Source: Ensifer aridi
Lineage (GTDB): Bacteria > Pseudomonadota > Alphaproteobacteria > Rhizobiales > Rhizobiaceae
Direction: 5' to 3'
Assembly: GCF_002078505.1 (NCBI RefSeq)
Contig: NZ_LUAV01000004.1
Location: 512,567-576,566 of the forward strand
DNA: 64,000 nt
Shown here: positions 9,312 to 17,247 of the stretch, piece by piece
How the letters are laid out: each line of letters begins with the position of its first letter
Numbering within the stretch: the stretch's first letter is position 1
Program-made: the position numbers and the translations under genes
Notes under the pieces: generated by a model
Told to the model about the DNA's origin: nothing
The model's database searches: none
What the model saw: the letters and a program-made list of their open reading frames with translations, nothing else

Positions 9312-10283
9312 ATGATCCGTTCTGTCGTTCGCGGCTTCGGTGCAGCGCTGCCCAAGCGGGTGATGACCAATAAGGAAATGGAAGCCAAGGTCGACACGTC
9401 CGACGAATGGATCGTGCAGCGGACCGGCATTCGCCAGCGCTATATCGCGGGCGAGGGCGAAACGACCGCGTCGCTCGGCGAGGCGGCTGCGCGTGCCGCG
9501 CTCCGGAGGGCCGACCTGACGGCGGACGACCTCGACCTGATCATCGTGGCGACCTCGACCCCGGACAACACCTTTCCGGCAACCGCGGTCAACATCCAGA
9601 ACCGCCTCGGCATGCGCCATGGAGCGGCCTTCGACATGCAGGCGGTCTGCTCCGGCTTCGTCTATGCGGTCGCGACGGCGGACGCCTACATTCGCGGCGG
9701 CCTCGCAAGACGGGCGCTGGTGATCGGCGCCGAAACCTTCTCGCGCATTCTCGACTGGTCGGACCGCACGACCTGCGTGCTTTTCGGTGACGGCGCCGGC
9801 GCGATCATCCTGGAAGCGCAGCAAGGCGAGGGCACCAATGCCGACCGCGGCGTGCTGACGGCGCAGTTGCGCTCCGACGGCATTCATGGCGACAAGCTCT
9901 ATGTCGACGGCGGCCCTTCGACGACCGGCACTGTAGGCCATCTGCGGATGGAAGGGCGGGAGGTCTTCAAGCACGCTGTCGGCATGATCACTGACGTGAT
10001 CGAGGCGGCTTTCGAGGCGACCGGCACGACGGCGGACGACGTCGACTGGCTGGTTCCGCACCAGGCCAACCGCCGCATTATCGACGGCTCGGCGAGGAAA
10101 CTCGGTATTCCGCTCGAAAAGGTTGTGGTGACGGTCGACCTGCATGGCAATACGTCCGCCGCCTCGATCCCGCTCGCGCTCGACACCGCAGCCTCCGACG
10201 GGCGCATCAAGAAGGGCGATCTCGTGATGCTCGAAGCCATGGGCGGCGGCTTCACCTGGGGCTCCGTTCTCGTCCGCTGGTAA
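9312..10283 (+). CDS. fabH: Beta-ketoacyl-ACP synthase III
   Basis: FabH condenses acetyl-CoA with malonyl-ACP to start type II fatty acid synthesis. In the 323-residue protein the catalytic triad is visible: Cys113 ([10 protein letters not shown]), His250 (VPHQANRRI) and Asn280 ([10 protein letters not shown]). The N-terminus [18 protein letters not shown] and the late [13 protein letters not shown] motif are typical. AAGAGG precedes the start. It lies directly downstream of plsX, so both ends of fatty acid use, chain initiation and acyl transfer to phospholipid, are probably coexpressed. IhfA follows after 94 bases. Confidence 0.97.
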   Translation: MIRSVVRGFGAALPKRVMTNKEMEAKVDTSDEWIVQRTGIRQRYIAGEGETTASLGEAAARAALRRADLTADDLDLIIVATSTPDNTFPATAVNIQNRLGMRHGAAFDMQAVCSGFVYAVATADAYIRGGLARRALVIGAETFSRILDWSDRTTCVLFGDGAGAIILEAQQGEGTNADRGVLTAQLRSDGIHGDKLYVDGGPSTTGTVGHLRMEGREVFKHAVGMITDVIEAAFEATGTTADDVDWLVPHQANRRIIDGSARKLGIPLEKVVVTVDLHGNTSAASIPLALDTAASDGRIKKGDLVMLEAMGGGFTWGSVLVRW

Positions 10284-10377
10284 AGAAAATAATGAACCCA
10301 GGCAGGCGCTTGACCGCCACAGGCAAGGGCAATAGTCTTCAATCGCTGATCGGCATGCCAGACATCGGTGGGGGAAG

Positions 10378-10716
10378 ATGAGCGGAAAAACAGTAACGCG
10401 AGCAGACTTGGCTGAGTCGGTCTTTCGAAAGGTGGGGCTATCTCGGACGGAGTCTGCAGAGCTTGTGGAGACCGTTATCGACGAGATTTGCAACGCAATC
10501 GTGCGTGGCGAGAGCGTGAAACTGTCTTCTTTCGCAACGTTCCAGGTGCGCGACAAGAACGAGCGTATCGGACGCAATCCGAAAACCGGCGAGGAGGTGC
10601 CGATTTCCCCGCGCCGGGTGATGACCTTCAAGGCTTCGAATGTGCTGAAGCAGCGGGTGCTGAAGGCGCACTTGAGCCGCAAGGCCAAGCAGAAGCAGTC
10701 CGGTTCGGCCTCCTGA
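10378..10716 (+). CDS. ihfA: Integration host factor subunit alpha
   Basis: IhfA is a histone-like DNA-bending protein that pairs with IhfB and acts in recombination, replication and sigma-54 promoters. The 112-residue product shows the family plan: [20 protein letters not shown], then [20 protein letters not shown], then the DNA-binding arm [23 protein letters not shown] with the proline that intercalates into DNA. The C-terminal tail is lysine-rich. GGGGGAAG lies before the start. The order fabH-ihfA-merR is common in alphaproteobacteria. Confidence 0.96.
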   Translation: MSGKTVTRADLAESVFRKVGLSRTESAELVETVIDEICNAIVRGESVKLSSFATFQVRDKNERIGRNPKTGEEVPISPRRVMTFKASNVLKQRVLKAHLSRKAKQKQSGSAS

Positions 10717-10764
10717 ACTGCCGTCGGCGGCCACAAATGTGGTTGAAAACCCTTCCATAAGCCA

Positions 10765-10802
10765 TTGAAATAGTCGTGACTCATGTATCATCGCGTGATG
10801 AT
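10765..10802 (+). promoter_or_regulatory. Possible promoter with overlapping palindrome before the MerR gene
   Basis: TTGAAA (10765-10770) and TATCAT (10786-10791) make a plausible promoter pair with a short spacer. The palindrome ATCATC-GCGT-GATGAT (10787-10802) covers the -10 element. A regulator binding there could control the MerR-type gene that starts at 10847, possibly by autoregulation. This rests on sequence alone. Confidence 0.35.
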
Positions 10803-10846
10803 CGGTTCGCGCGGTGCGGTGCCGTAAGTCAATGGAAGGGGATGAG

Positions 10847-11377
10847 ATGGAAAAAAGCCCGGATGCCTTCCGCACCATCAGCGAGGTCGCAGACGAGCTC
10901 GATCTGCCCCAGCACGTGCTCCGTTTCTGGGAGACGCGGTTCCAGCAGATCAAGCCGATGAAGCGGGGTGGCGGGCGGCGCTATTACCGCCCCGAGGATG
11001 TCGACCTGCTCAAGGGTATTCGCCATCTCCTTTACGATCATGGTTATACGATCAAGGGCGTGCAGAAGCTTCTGAAAGCCAACGGCAACAAGTTCGTCGC
11101 CGCAATCGCGAGCGGCGATCTCGCCACGGTGGAGGCGCTTGCCGCTTCAAGCAACGAGGAGCCCGTTCCGCCCAAGGCCGGGATCACGGACGAGGACCAG
11201 ATCGTTGGCCGTGCCAAAGCTCCGGCCAGCCGCCGCTTCTTCTCCTTCGGCGGCAGCAGCGATGAAGCGGAGATATCGATCGGCAAGACCTCCGTCAGCA
11301 AGGAGGACCGGGCGCTTCTGCAAGAAGCGCTTTACGATCTTCTCGAATGCAAGCGCTTGCTCGACCAGGTGCGGTAA
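10847..11377 (+). CDS. MerR family transcriptional regulator
   Basis: The 176-residue protein has an N-terminal MerR winged helix-turn-helix: [29 protein letters not shown], then [37 protein letters not shown] (about residues 8-80). The C-terminal half is charged with no recognisable ligand domain or metal-binding cysteines, ending [17 protein letters not shown]. The start is chosen for GGAAGGGG upstream. Homologues following ihfA in alphaproteobacteria are similar, but their targets are not known to me. A palindrome overlaps its likely promoter. Confidence 0.9.
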   Translation: MEKSPDAFRTISEVADELDLPQHVLRFWETRFQQIKPMKRGGGRRYYRPEDVDLLKGIRHLLYDHGYTIKGVQKLLKANGNKFVAAIASGDLATVEALAASSNEEPVPPKAGITDEDQIVGRAKAPASRRFFSFGGSSDEAEISIGKTSVSKEDRALLQEALYDLLECKRLLDQVR

Positions 11378-11391
11378 TTTGATATCCCACG

Positions 11392-11428
11392 GCATGTTTC
11401 CTTAGCGGATTTAAGGGCAGAAACATGC
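11392..11428. repeat. Inverted repeat after the MerR gene
   Basis: GCATGTTTC (11392-11400) pairs with GAAACATGC (11420-11428); inside, CCTTA (11400-11404) can pair with TAAGG (11412-11416). No T-run follows on either strand. It may be an operator or a weak terminator between MerR and the convergent small gene. Confidence 0.4.
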
Positions 11429-11454
11429 GGCAACTCGCGGCGGGTTACGGGACG

Positions 11455-11484
11455 CGGGCCTCGGATGCGCAGCAACGAGGCCCG
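11455..11484. terminator. Hairpin, possible shared terminator
   Basis: CGGGCCTCG (11455-11463) pairs perfectly with CGAGGCCCG (11476-11484) around a 12-base loop. It lies between the MerR stop and the stop of the convergent small secreted-protein gene. There is no clear T-run, so efficiency is doubtful. Confidence 0.45.
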
Positions 11485-11501
11485 AACCGGGCGCCTCCGA
11501 G

Positions 11502-11726
11502 CTATTCTTCCGCTTCTTGAGCAGATTGCTCTTCTTGCGGCAGCTTTTGCTGCAGGAGGAGCGCGTCAGTCGAGGTCGACTGCTCGGTCTTCGTCACGCT
11601 CGCCGTCGTCATCTGCTTGTCGACCGCGTCTGTCGATGCCGTGGTATCCGAATGCCCAAGGCAAGCGGCAAACGCTGTCGTCGTCGAGAGTGCGAGGGCG
11701 GCTGCAAGTACGAGGATGCTCTTCAT
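11502..11726 (-). CDS. Small secreted hypothetical protein
   Basis: This 74-residue protein starts MKSILVLAAALALSTTTAFA, a clear Sec signal peptide probably cleaved after AFA. The short mature part is rich in serine, threonine and acidic residues (DTTASTDAVDKQMTTASV, LLLQQKLPQEEQ, then a glutamate-rich end). It has one cysteine (ACLGHS) just after the signal. AGGAGAA sits well before the ATG. I recognise no family. The mature protein is likely a small, disordered periplasmic peptide. Confidence 0.65.
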   Translation of the reverse strand: MKSILVLAAALALSTTTAFAACLGHSDTTASTDAVDKQMTTASVTKTEQSTSTDALLLQQKLPQEEQSAQEAEE

Positions 11727-11921
11727 CGGGCTTCTCCTGTGGTTGCAGGCGCAGTGTACCCGCCGCGAGGCTCCGGTCCAAATCACAAAACTGTTCTGTC
11801 GCCACTGACTGTGCTGCCGCCGGCACGGCTCGGGGCGGCGGAAGGACCGGTAAAAGTCTATTTTCCCCTTGCGCCGGTCGTGTCTTCCGACTAATGAGAG
11901 CGGGCTTGTAACGAAGCGGGT

Positions 11922-11998
<77 letters not shown>

Positions 11999-12246
11999 TT
12001 TTCCCGTTGAATATACCTGCGAATCGAACGCGTTTGGGCATTGCGCGGCTTCCGATAAAGCGGAACTAAAAGCGCCTGGAACGCTGCTTTGCGCCCATAA
12101 ACTCCCGAAACGTCCAGAACTGCGCTCGCGGATTCACTTCGATCGGCATCACGCCACATCTCGGATGTTGGCCAGCGAGGCCGTGAACATTCGCGCCCGT
12201 GGAACGTTTCTTTTCGCGATGCGGCGTTGGTGATGGAGGGTCTGCT

Positions 12247-12336
12247 ATGCGTCCTGACGAGCGTGCCAAGCTGATCGAGTGGTCGGCGGCTGTTGCCGCA
12301 TTTGCTCTTATCGCGGCGCTCTTAGTCGCAACGTAG
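12247..12336 (+). CDS. Very small predicted membrane protein (29 aa)
   Basis: A 29-codon frame reads MRPDERAKLIEWSAAVAAF followed by ALIAALLVAT: a charged N-terminus and one hydrophobic helix of about 17 residues. GGAGGG lies six bases before the ATG. Upstream, GGAAC at 12201 is followed 19 bases later by CGTT, slightly too wide for the general stress sigma factor motif. Single-span microproteins like this are frequent but often left unannotated. No family is recognised. Confidence 0.45.
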   Translation: MRPDERAKLIEWSAAVAAFALIAALLVAT

Positions 12337-12358
12337 CTGCTCCGATTGGCTGCTTAAA

Positions 12359-12619
12359 TTAAATGATGCCGGAGAATTTCTGGCGCTCGCGAATGTAAGC
12401 GATGGCAGCAGCCTCCAAGCTCTTGCACTCCTCCTCGGCCTTGAGCAAGGCCGCATCGTCCCTTTGAGTCGAGCATCGAAGAACATCCCGTCGCAAACAG
12501 GCATGTTCATAGAACTCGCAAAGCTTCAGGAACGCGAGGTCGTTGATCATCCACGTGGTATCACGTAGATCGGGCGCCGCCAGAAGCAGCCGGGCCATTC
12601 CTGCCTTCTGCACATCCAT
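12359..12619 (-). CDS. Small hypothetical protein behind a stress-type promoter
   Basis: The 86-residue soluble protein reads MDVQKAGMARLLLAAPDL at its start and continues with amphipathic helices: WMINDLAFLKLCEFYEHACL and LLKAEEECKSLEAAAIAYIRE. It has four cysteines. No domain is recognised. The start at 12619 is preferred over an upstream ATG because the promoter-like motif at 12662-12687 would place the RNA start between the two, and GAGCGG lies before 12619. CsbD is transcribed divergently, which suggests a shared stress-response context. Confidence 0.6.
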   Translation of the reverse strand: MDVQKAGMARLLLAAPDLRDTTWMINDLAFLKLCEFYEHACLRRDVLRCSTQRDDAALLKAEEECKSLEAAAIAYIRERQKFSGII

Positions 12620-12661
12620 ATCGGACCGCTCGAACCCGGTTGAAGGGTAGCATCTGCAAAA

Positions 12662-12687
12662 AACCCATGTCTTGAAGGAAAAGTTCC
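12662..12687 (-). promoter_or_regulatory. EcfG/RpoE2-type general stress promoter motif
   Basis: On the minus strand GGAAC (12687-12683) is followed after 17 bases by GGTT (12665-12662). The alphaproteobacterial general stress consensus is GGAAC-N16/17-CGTT, so this is one mismatch away. It lies 43 bases before the 86-residue gene. Confidence 0.55.
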
Positions 12688-12743
12688 GAAAATGCGTCTC
12701 ATGAGCCGAAAAACGCAATCGGTGCGCCAGCTTACGAGAAAAT

Positions 12744-12769
12744 CGAACCTAATCCGCCGTCGCGAGTTT
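12744..12769 (+). promoter_or_regulatory. Weak EcfG/RpoE2-type motif before csbD
   Basis: CGAAC (12744-12748), 17 bases, then GTTT (12766-12769). The -35 differs from GGAAC in its first base and the -10 lacks the leading C. It lies 37 bases before the CsbD start, and CsbD proteins are classic general stress products, which supports the assignment modestly. Confidence 0.35.
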
Positions 12770-12805
12770 TCAACATACAGAGTATCTGACTCAGGAGGAA
12801 ATGCG

Positions 12806-13012
12806 ATGGATTGGAACCGTGTCGAAGGGAACTGGAAACAGGTAAAGGGAAAGATCAAAGAGCAATGGGGCAAACTTACCGACGATGATCTCGATCGGAT
12901 CGCGGGAAACCGAGACCAGCTCGAAGGCAAAATCCAAGAGCGGTATGGGATCGAGAAGGACCGCGCACGACGCGATCTCGACGACTGGTACAATCGACAG
13001 ACCTGGGACTAG
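12806..13012 (+). CDS. CsbD family stress protein
   Basis: This 68-residue protein carries the CsbD signature almost end to end: MDWNRVEGNWKQVKGKIKEQ, then WGKLTDDDLDRIAGNRDQLEGKIQERYG. CsbD was named from a sigma-B-dependent gene of Bacillus subtilis. The proteins are small, hydrophilic and highly abundant under stress, with unknown biochemistry. AGGAGGAA lies directly upstream of the ATG and decides the start. A strong terminator follows. A weak EcfG-like motif is found 37 bases upstream, and a better one drives the divergent gene. Confidence 0.92.
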   Translation: MDWNRVEGNWKQVKGKIKEQWGKLTDDDLDRIAGNRDQLEGKIQERYGIEKDRARRDLDDWYNRQTWD

Positions 13013-13040
13013 AGGCTCCCGGTTTGTCACAACGGAACTT

Positions 13041-13062
13041 AACCCCGCTTCGGCGGGGTTCC
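13041..13062 (+). terminator. Terminator after csbD
   Basis: AACCCCGC-TTCG-GCGGGGTT forms a perfect 8-bp stem with a stable UUCG-type tetraloop, 28 bases after the csbD stop. The tail CCCTTGTTG is only moderately T-rich. Confidence 0.75.
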
Positions 13063-13232
13063 CTTGTTGCCTGCGGGGCGGACTTTTTCCCCACCAAGCA
13101 ATCAGATGGAGCAAACGGTGCCTCCGGCGCGGCGATTCTGCCTTGCCATCAGCGAGACACAAACCCGAGATCGGCGGGGATCACGGGTTTGACGTAGCTA
13201 TGTGTGAGGGTGGCAACGCGAGGACGATAGCG

Positions 13233-13409
13233 TTATTCGGAGCTTGCTTCGGTCTCATCGTTCGTTTCAGACGATGTGGACGGCTGCTCAAGAGGTCTTT
13301 TCGCCAAGGCCCTGATTTCCTCGGCGAGGGCGGCGAGCTGTGCAGCAATTTCTAAGAGGTCCGAAGCCGGTTTTGTGTTGCCGGTGCTTTTCTTATCGCG
13401 GTCGCCCAT
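13233..13409 (-). CDS. Small hypothetical protein (58 aa), possible
   Basis: A 58-codon minus-strand frame reads MGDRDKKSTGNTKPASDLLE, then IAAQLAALAEEIRALAKRP and an acidic serine/threonine tail ending EASSE. The centre is a strongly amphipathic helix, with hydrophilic, probably disordered, ends. GGGAAC directly before the ATG is only a weak ribosome binding site. A hairpin AAACCCG/CGGGTTT at 13161-13190 downstream could terminate it. No family is recognised; amino acid composition looks coding rather than random. Confidence 0.4.
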   Translation of the reverse strand: MGDRDKKSTGNTKPASDLLEIAAQLAALAEEIRALAKRPLEQPSTSSETNDETEASSE

Positions 13410-13898
13410 GTTCCCAGTCGCCGTTTCTGGGGCGGCATTCTTGACCGCCAGCCCGGGCGAGGCCAGTCGCTGTTACGCCAGGCCTCTAACCGCCTCCTCC
13501 CCGTACGAGACGGCTGACATCAGCTTAACGCCGGACCGCCGCCCACGGCCATTTGCCCATACGACGTAACCCGACACTCCAAAATCAGTCAGAGCGCTGC
13601 CACCGCTAGCAGGTTCGTGCTGCCGCAAAGGGCAGAGTGAACAAGAGCAACATCGCGTCCGTGCTCGTGGCGTAGGATGAACACGGCGCTGGGTCCGGCA
13701 TGGACCGGTCGCACCGCGTGGCGCAGTGTTTGCCCTGCTCATGCAAGGAGGTCCTCCTTTTAGAAGGACCTCCTTTACAGTTTCGCTCACAGCGCCGTGC
13801 ATCCTTTCAGATACGCCAGGGTCGCTGCCGCGTTTTGAAATGTTGGCTAATCTTCAGATCGGGTTCCATCAAGAGTGCAGCGGTTAGCGCGCGCCGCC
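13410..13898. other. Gap with a palindrome and no confident gene
   Basis: About 490 bases hold no gene I trust. A minus-strand frame of roughly 89 codons from 13742 has AAGGAGG upstream, but its arginine- and cysteine-rich product looks non-coding. The palindrome at 13745-13775 is the only sharp structure. The region may be decayed sequence downstream of the tRNA-Pro. Confidence 0.35.
13745..13775. repeat. Perfect palindrome containing SD and anti-SD sequences
   Basis: AAGGAGGTCCT (13745-13755) and AGGACCTCCTT (13765-13775) are exact inverted repeats around a nine-base loop. One arm holds a perfect Shine-Dalgarno sequence and the other its complement, resembling the 3' end of 16S rRNA. Neither strand shows a T-run. 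Either transcript would fold with its ribosome binding sequence paired. Confidence 0.55.
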
Positions 13899-14192
13899 TT
13901 ACTCCCCGCCGGAACTCGAAGTGCCGGAATCCGGATTGGCACTTGTTGCGCCGGTATCCGGGTTGGAGCTCGGCGTACCGGTGTCAGGATTGGAACTCGG
14001 CGTACCGGTGTCGGGGTTGGAGCTCGGTACGCCGGTATCGCCACTGGAGCCAGACGAGCCTGTGTGTTCACCCGGTATGAGAACGATACCGTTGTCTGCA
14101 TAGGCGTCGCTTGAGGCCGAGATTAGCGGCATGACGGTTGAGGCTGCGAGTCCAAGCAGCGACGCAGCGATAAGGGTTGAAAGTTTCTTCAT
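13899..14192 (-). CDS. Secreted low-complexity repeat protein
   Basis: The 97-residue product begins MKKLSTLIAASLLGLAAS, a Sec signal peptide likely cleaved near AYA-DNG (about residue 33). The mature part contains about four tandem copies of a nine-residue unit, SSNPDTGTP and variants (GVP, GTP, GTP, GATSANPDSG), framed by glycine/serine stretches. GGAGGAAAT precedes the start. Such hydrophilic repeats suggest an extended extracellular or periplasmic linker. I recognise no domain. The nucleotide repeats (13930-14030) are nearly identical, so copy number may vary between strains. Confidence 0.65.
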   Translation of the reverse strand: MKKLSTLIAASLLGLAASTVMPLISASSDAYADNGIVLIPGEHTGSSGSSGDTGVPSSNPDTGTPSSNPDTGTPSSNPDTGATSANPDSGTSSSGGE

Positions 14193-14827
14193 TGGATTTC
14201 CTCCTTTGGCAGGCAGGCGCCTGCCTCAGGCCATTCCCTCCGACGTGAGGAAAGGCATTTTGCCCCAGCCGCGCGGAGGATTACATCGGAACTAGGCATT
14301 TTAGCGATCCACGATACTGGCTCTAAAAAAGCTGCTTAGGGAGGGCGAGGCGCTTGATATCGCGCGCGCCGACACTAACTCCATAAAAGTATGCGACGTT
14401 CGAAGCGGTTCCCTTGGATGGAACAGGGTCGAAAGCCCGAGCTATATGATGGATACGTCGCGATCGGAGCTGCAGCGGATCTGGCCAATCCATCTGCAGC
14501 TCTGTTGCTGTTTGGGGGTTCGGGATTTTTCGCGCGAGCTATTTCCAGGCCGGCTCCCAGACTTTCCGCTCTCCGGTGAGAGATACTCGGCGAACTCACG
14601 CTGACAGCGGTCGGGACTGAATCCGGAGGGCGATGGAGTATCGGCAGAGATGCCGAATTCGCGGACACGGGCGGTCTCCTAAGAGGCGGCATAGGCCCGC
14701 TTGCTTTATCTCTCCCATTGCGGCACTCAATGAGCCAGCGATCGACGATTGAGACTTGAAGAATTCCCTGCTCGCTGCGCAATTTAGGCTCCGATGCTGC
14801 GATCTTCGGCCGGCGTTGCTTTCTCGC
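14193..14827. other. Long gap without a recognised gene
   Basis: About 635 bases separate the repeat protein from the glycosyltransferase. A GC-rich palindromic stretch (GGCAGGCGCCTGCC) near 14212-14226 lies just before the repeat-protein ribosome binding site. A minus-strand frame of about 135 codons (14375-14782) exists, but its composition looks like chance. Nothing else is seen. Confidence 0.35.
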
Positions 14828-16000
14828 TTATCGTCGCCGCCTCGCCGCCAGCCTTTGGTAGACTTCTTCCGTCTGGTCGAGCATCCGCTCGAGCGTGAAG
14901 CGATCCCGGCAGGCATCCGCCGCCTTGGCAAGTCGCGGATAGGTACCGGGATCAGCCGCGGCGATCATGGCTTTGGCAAGCGGCGAAATATCGTCGCTGT
15001 TGGGGATGATGAAGCCATTCTCTCCGTGCTCGACTGCGGTTTTCGCGCCCCCGACCTCGGAGATGATGATTGGTCGGCCGGCAGCAGCGGCTTCGAGCAT
15101 CACATAGGACATCGCCTCGTAGCGGCTCGGCATGACGAGGAGGTCGAAGGCGCAAACGGCTTGCGGCCCGGTGAAGGCGGCAGTGAGATGAATGCGGTTC
15201 TGCAATCCGCTTGCGGCGATCGCCCGGCGAAGCTCTCCCTCCAGTTCGCCCGATCCGACCATCACCAGATGGCTGTTCCCGACCGACGACGCGATGCTCC
15301 TGAAAGCGTCGAGCAGGCGCTCAGGCGCTTTTTGCGCGGTAAGGCGCCCGATGAAACCGAAGACGAAAGCGTCAGACGGGATGCCGAAGCTCGCGCGCAC
15401 CGTCTGCGCCATTTCGGGCGAGGGGGCCTCAACGCCGTTGACGATCACCGACATGCGTTCCTGCGGCAGGCCGAGCGAGAGCGCATGGGCGAACTCGTCC
15501 TCGGAGACGGTGACGAGGCGGTCGGTGAAGAACCAGGCGAGAAGCGATTCGATCCCACCATAGATCAGCCGGCCGCCACGCCCGAGCGCCGGATCCATCG
15601 TCCTGAAGGCGTGCGGCGTGTAGACGCGCGGCACGTGCGGTCCCGGCAGACGCAGGCGCGTCAGCGCTCCGGCCTTGGAACTGTGGCCATGGATCACGTC
15701 GAACGGCCCGGCGCCGCGGATGATCCGGCCTATGGCGCGGAAAGATGGCAGGTCGGAGGGGCCGGGCGCGCGCCGCATGTCGACGGCATGGACGGCGGCA
15801 AGGCCGAGCGCCTTGAGCTCACGGACGAAGCCTTCCTCCGCCCGGATTGGGGAGTAGATCGCCTCGACGTGATGGCCGCGTGCATGCATGCCGCGGCAGA
15901 GATCGAGGAAGTGACGCCCGGACCCGCCGCCGCTCGGCTCCAGGACTTCGAGAAGGCGCAGCGGAGCGGCCGGCGAGTTGCCGCTTGCGGAATTGCTCAT
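14828..16000 (-). CDS. Glycosyltransferase family 4 (polysaccharide cluster)
   Basis: The 390-residue enzyme has the GT-B fold of family 4: an N-terminal acceptor domain with LLEVLEPSGGGSGRHFLDLC and HGHSSKAGALTRL, and a C-terminal nucleotide-sugar domain with VFGFIGRLTAQKAPERLLDA and the EX7E motif in SRYEAMSYVMLEAAAAGRP. It is cytoplasmic and probably adds one sugar to the lipid-linked repeat unit. Its ATG overlaps the stop of the polymerase gene upstream (ATGA), so the two are translationally coupled. It is the last gene of the minus-strand operon 20621-14828. The sugar is not predictable. Confidence 0.92.
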   Translation of the reverse strand: MSNSASGNSPAAPLRLLEVLEPSGGGSGRHFLDLCRGMHARGHHVEAIYSPIRAEEGFVRELKALGLAAVHAVDMRRAPGPSDLPSFRAIGRIIRGAGPFDVIHGHSSKAGALTRLRLPGPHVPRVYTPHAFRTMDPALGRGGRLIYGGIESLLAWFFTDRLVTVSEDEFAHALSLGLPQERMSVIVNGVEAPSPEMAQTVRASFGIPSDAFVFGFIGRLTAQKAPERLLDAFRSIASSVGNSHLVMVGSGELEGELRRAIAASGLQNRIHLTAAFTGPQAVCAFDLLVMPSRYEAMSYVMLEAAAAGRPIIISEVGGAKTAVEHGENGFIIPNSDDISPLAKAMIAAADPGTYPRLAKAADACRDRFTLERMLDQTEEVYQRLAARRRR

Positions 16001-17247
16001 TGTCCGGCGGGTCTTCCGGCCCGGGCTCGACGTCGGCTGCGGTATTCGAGCGCGGCGCATCCCCAGACGATGCCGACAAGCATGTAGAAATGGCGCCAGT
16101 GATCAGTGTCGATGACATTGCCGATGCCCACATGCCCGATCAGCGTGACCCAGGCGATCATCAGATAGGGTTGCCACGGCCTGTTGAGCAGAAGGAAGCG
16201 GAAACCGAGCGAGAGCGTCCACAGGACGAGCGTGACATAGGAGACGAAGCCGAGCCAGCCGTAGGATGTCAGGCTCTTCAGAAGCACATTGTGCTCGTCT
16301 TCGGGAAACATGGTGCTGAACACCATCGGGCCGATGCCGAGCGGTTTTTCCATGGACATCAGAAAGCCGATCCGGTGCCGGTCGAACCGGCCGAGATGCC
16401 CGCCGTCGTAGTCCTGCACAAGCTGGGAGCGGCTCAAAAAGAGGGCGGCGACCTGCTCGGATTGCAGGGCGACCAGGAGCGCTCCGACGATAAACAGTGT
16501 GCCACAGAGCGCCAGCACGAGGATCCGCAAGCGGAAGAGGCCGTTACGCTCCTTGAGCAGCATGACGAAGACGAAGGCGACGACGCAGAAAAGGTTGAGC
16601 GCCCAGGCGGCACGGGAGAAGGAGAGGAACACGCCTAGCGCAAGCACGAGCAGCCCGGCGATCTTTAATGGCGCCCGGCCGATCGGCTGGGTCAGTAGGC
16701 CGTGTATGAGGTAGAGCGCCGGGGCCGCCAGGAAGGGCCCGAAAACGTTTGGATCCTGGAAGGCGCCTTTGGCGCGGTCATAGAGGGTGAAGTTGCTCGC
16801 ACCGGGTATCGCGCCGAAATAGCCGAGAATGCCGAGAAGGGCGGTGATGATCGCCGCGGCCAGCCAAGCGTTGAAGATGAGCGGCAGGCGCTGGTGGCGA
16901 TCTTCTATGATGGCCGCGAAGAAGACGGCCGAGAGGCAGAGAAAGCCCGAGACGGCCATGTACATCGGCCCTGTGCCGAGATCGCTCATCACCGTCAGCG
17001 AGAGGGTGCCGCCGACCATGAACAATATGAGGAGGGCGAGAAGAGGGGCGACCGCACGGGAAATCCTGAGGCCGAAGACGGCCCAGAGACCGATGAGGCC
17101 GGTCATGAAGACCTCGTAGGGCGCGGGTTCCGCGATAACGAAGCCCGACAGGAAAACGGCGAACGCAACCAGGCCCGAACCGACGATCGAAATCGCCGCA
17201 AGCTGCGGCCGAAGGACGGCTGGCCTCGATGCGGTCGCGGCGATCAA
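15997..17247 (-). CDS. O-antigen ligase/polymerase-like membrane protein (Wzy type)
   Basis: The 416-residue protein has about eleven or twelve hydrophobic spans and the Wzy_C/O-antigen ligase-type region LGVFLSFSRAAWALNLF followed by a large periplasmic loop with LGRFDRHRIGF and FPEDEHNVLLKSLTSYGW. The histidine in EHNVLL is characteristic of this superfamily. It most likely polymerises lipid-linked repeat units in the periplasm. The start is a TTG overlapping the stop of the priming transferase gene (TTGA), with GGAAAA a few bases before. It also overlaps the next glycosyltransferase gene by four bases. Confidence 0.88.
   Translation of the reverse strand: MIAATASRPAVLRPQLAAISIVGSGLVAFAVFLSGFVIAEPAPYEVFMTGLIGLWAVFGLRISRAVAPLLALLILFMVGGTLSLTVMSDLGTGPMYMAVSGFLCLSAVFFAAIIEDRHQRLPLIFNAWLAAAIITALLGILGYFGAIPGASNFTLYDRAKGAFQDPNVFGPFLAAPALYLIHGLLTQPIGRAPLKIAGLLVLALGVFLSFSRAAWALNLFCVVAFVFVMLLKERNGLFRLRILVLALCGTLFIVGALLVALQSEQVAALFLSRSQLVQDYDGGHLGRFDRHRIGFLMSMEKPLGIGPMVFSTMFPEDEHNVLLKSLTSYGWLGFVSYVTLVLWTLSLGFRFLLLNRPWQPYLMIAWVTLIGHVGIGNVIDTDHWRHFYMLVGIVWGCAALEYRSRRRARAGRPAGQ

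Noticed and set aside
9003..10784. A 590-codon frame antisense to fabH and ihfA
   Set aside because: The genes on the other strand are certain, and the antisense product has no recognisable domain.
13473..13742. An 89-codon minus-strand frame after a good AAGGAGG
   Set aside because: The product is arginine- and cysteine-rich with no pattern of a real protein, and the AAGGAGG belongs to the palindrome.
13470..13800. Possible group II intron end
   Set aside because: A CGTACGG-like motif caught attention, but the domain V hairpin and reverse transcriptase are absent.
14375..14782. A 135-codon minus-strand frame in the long gap
   Set aside because: There is no good ribosome binding site, no domain and unlikely composition.
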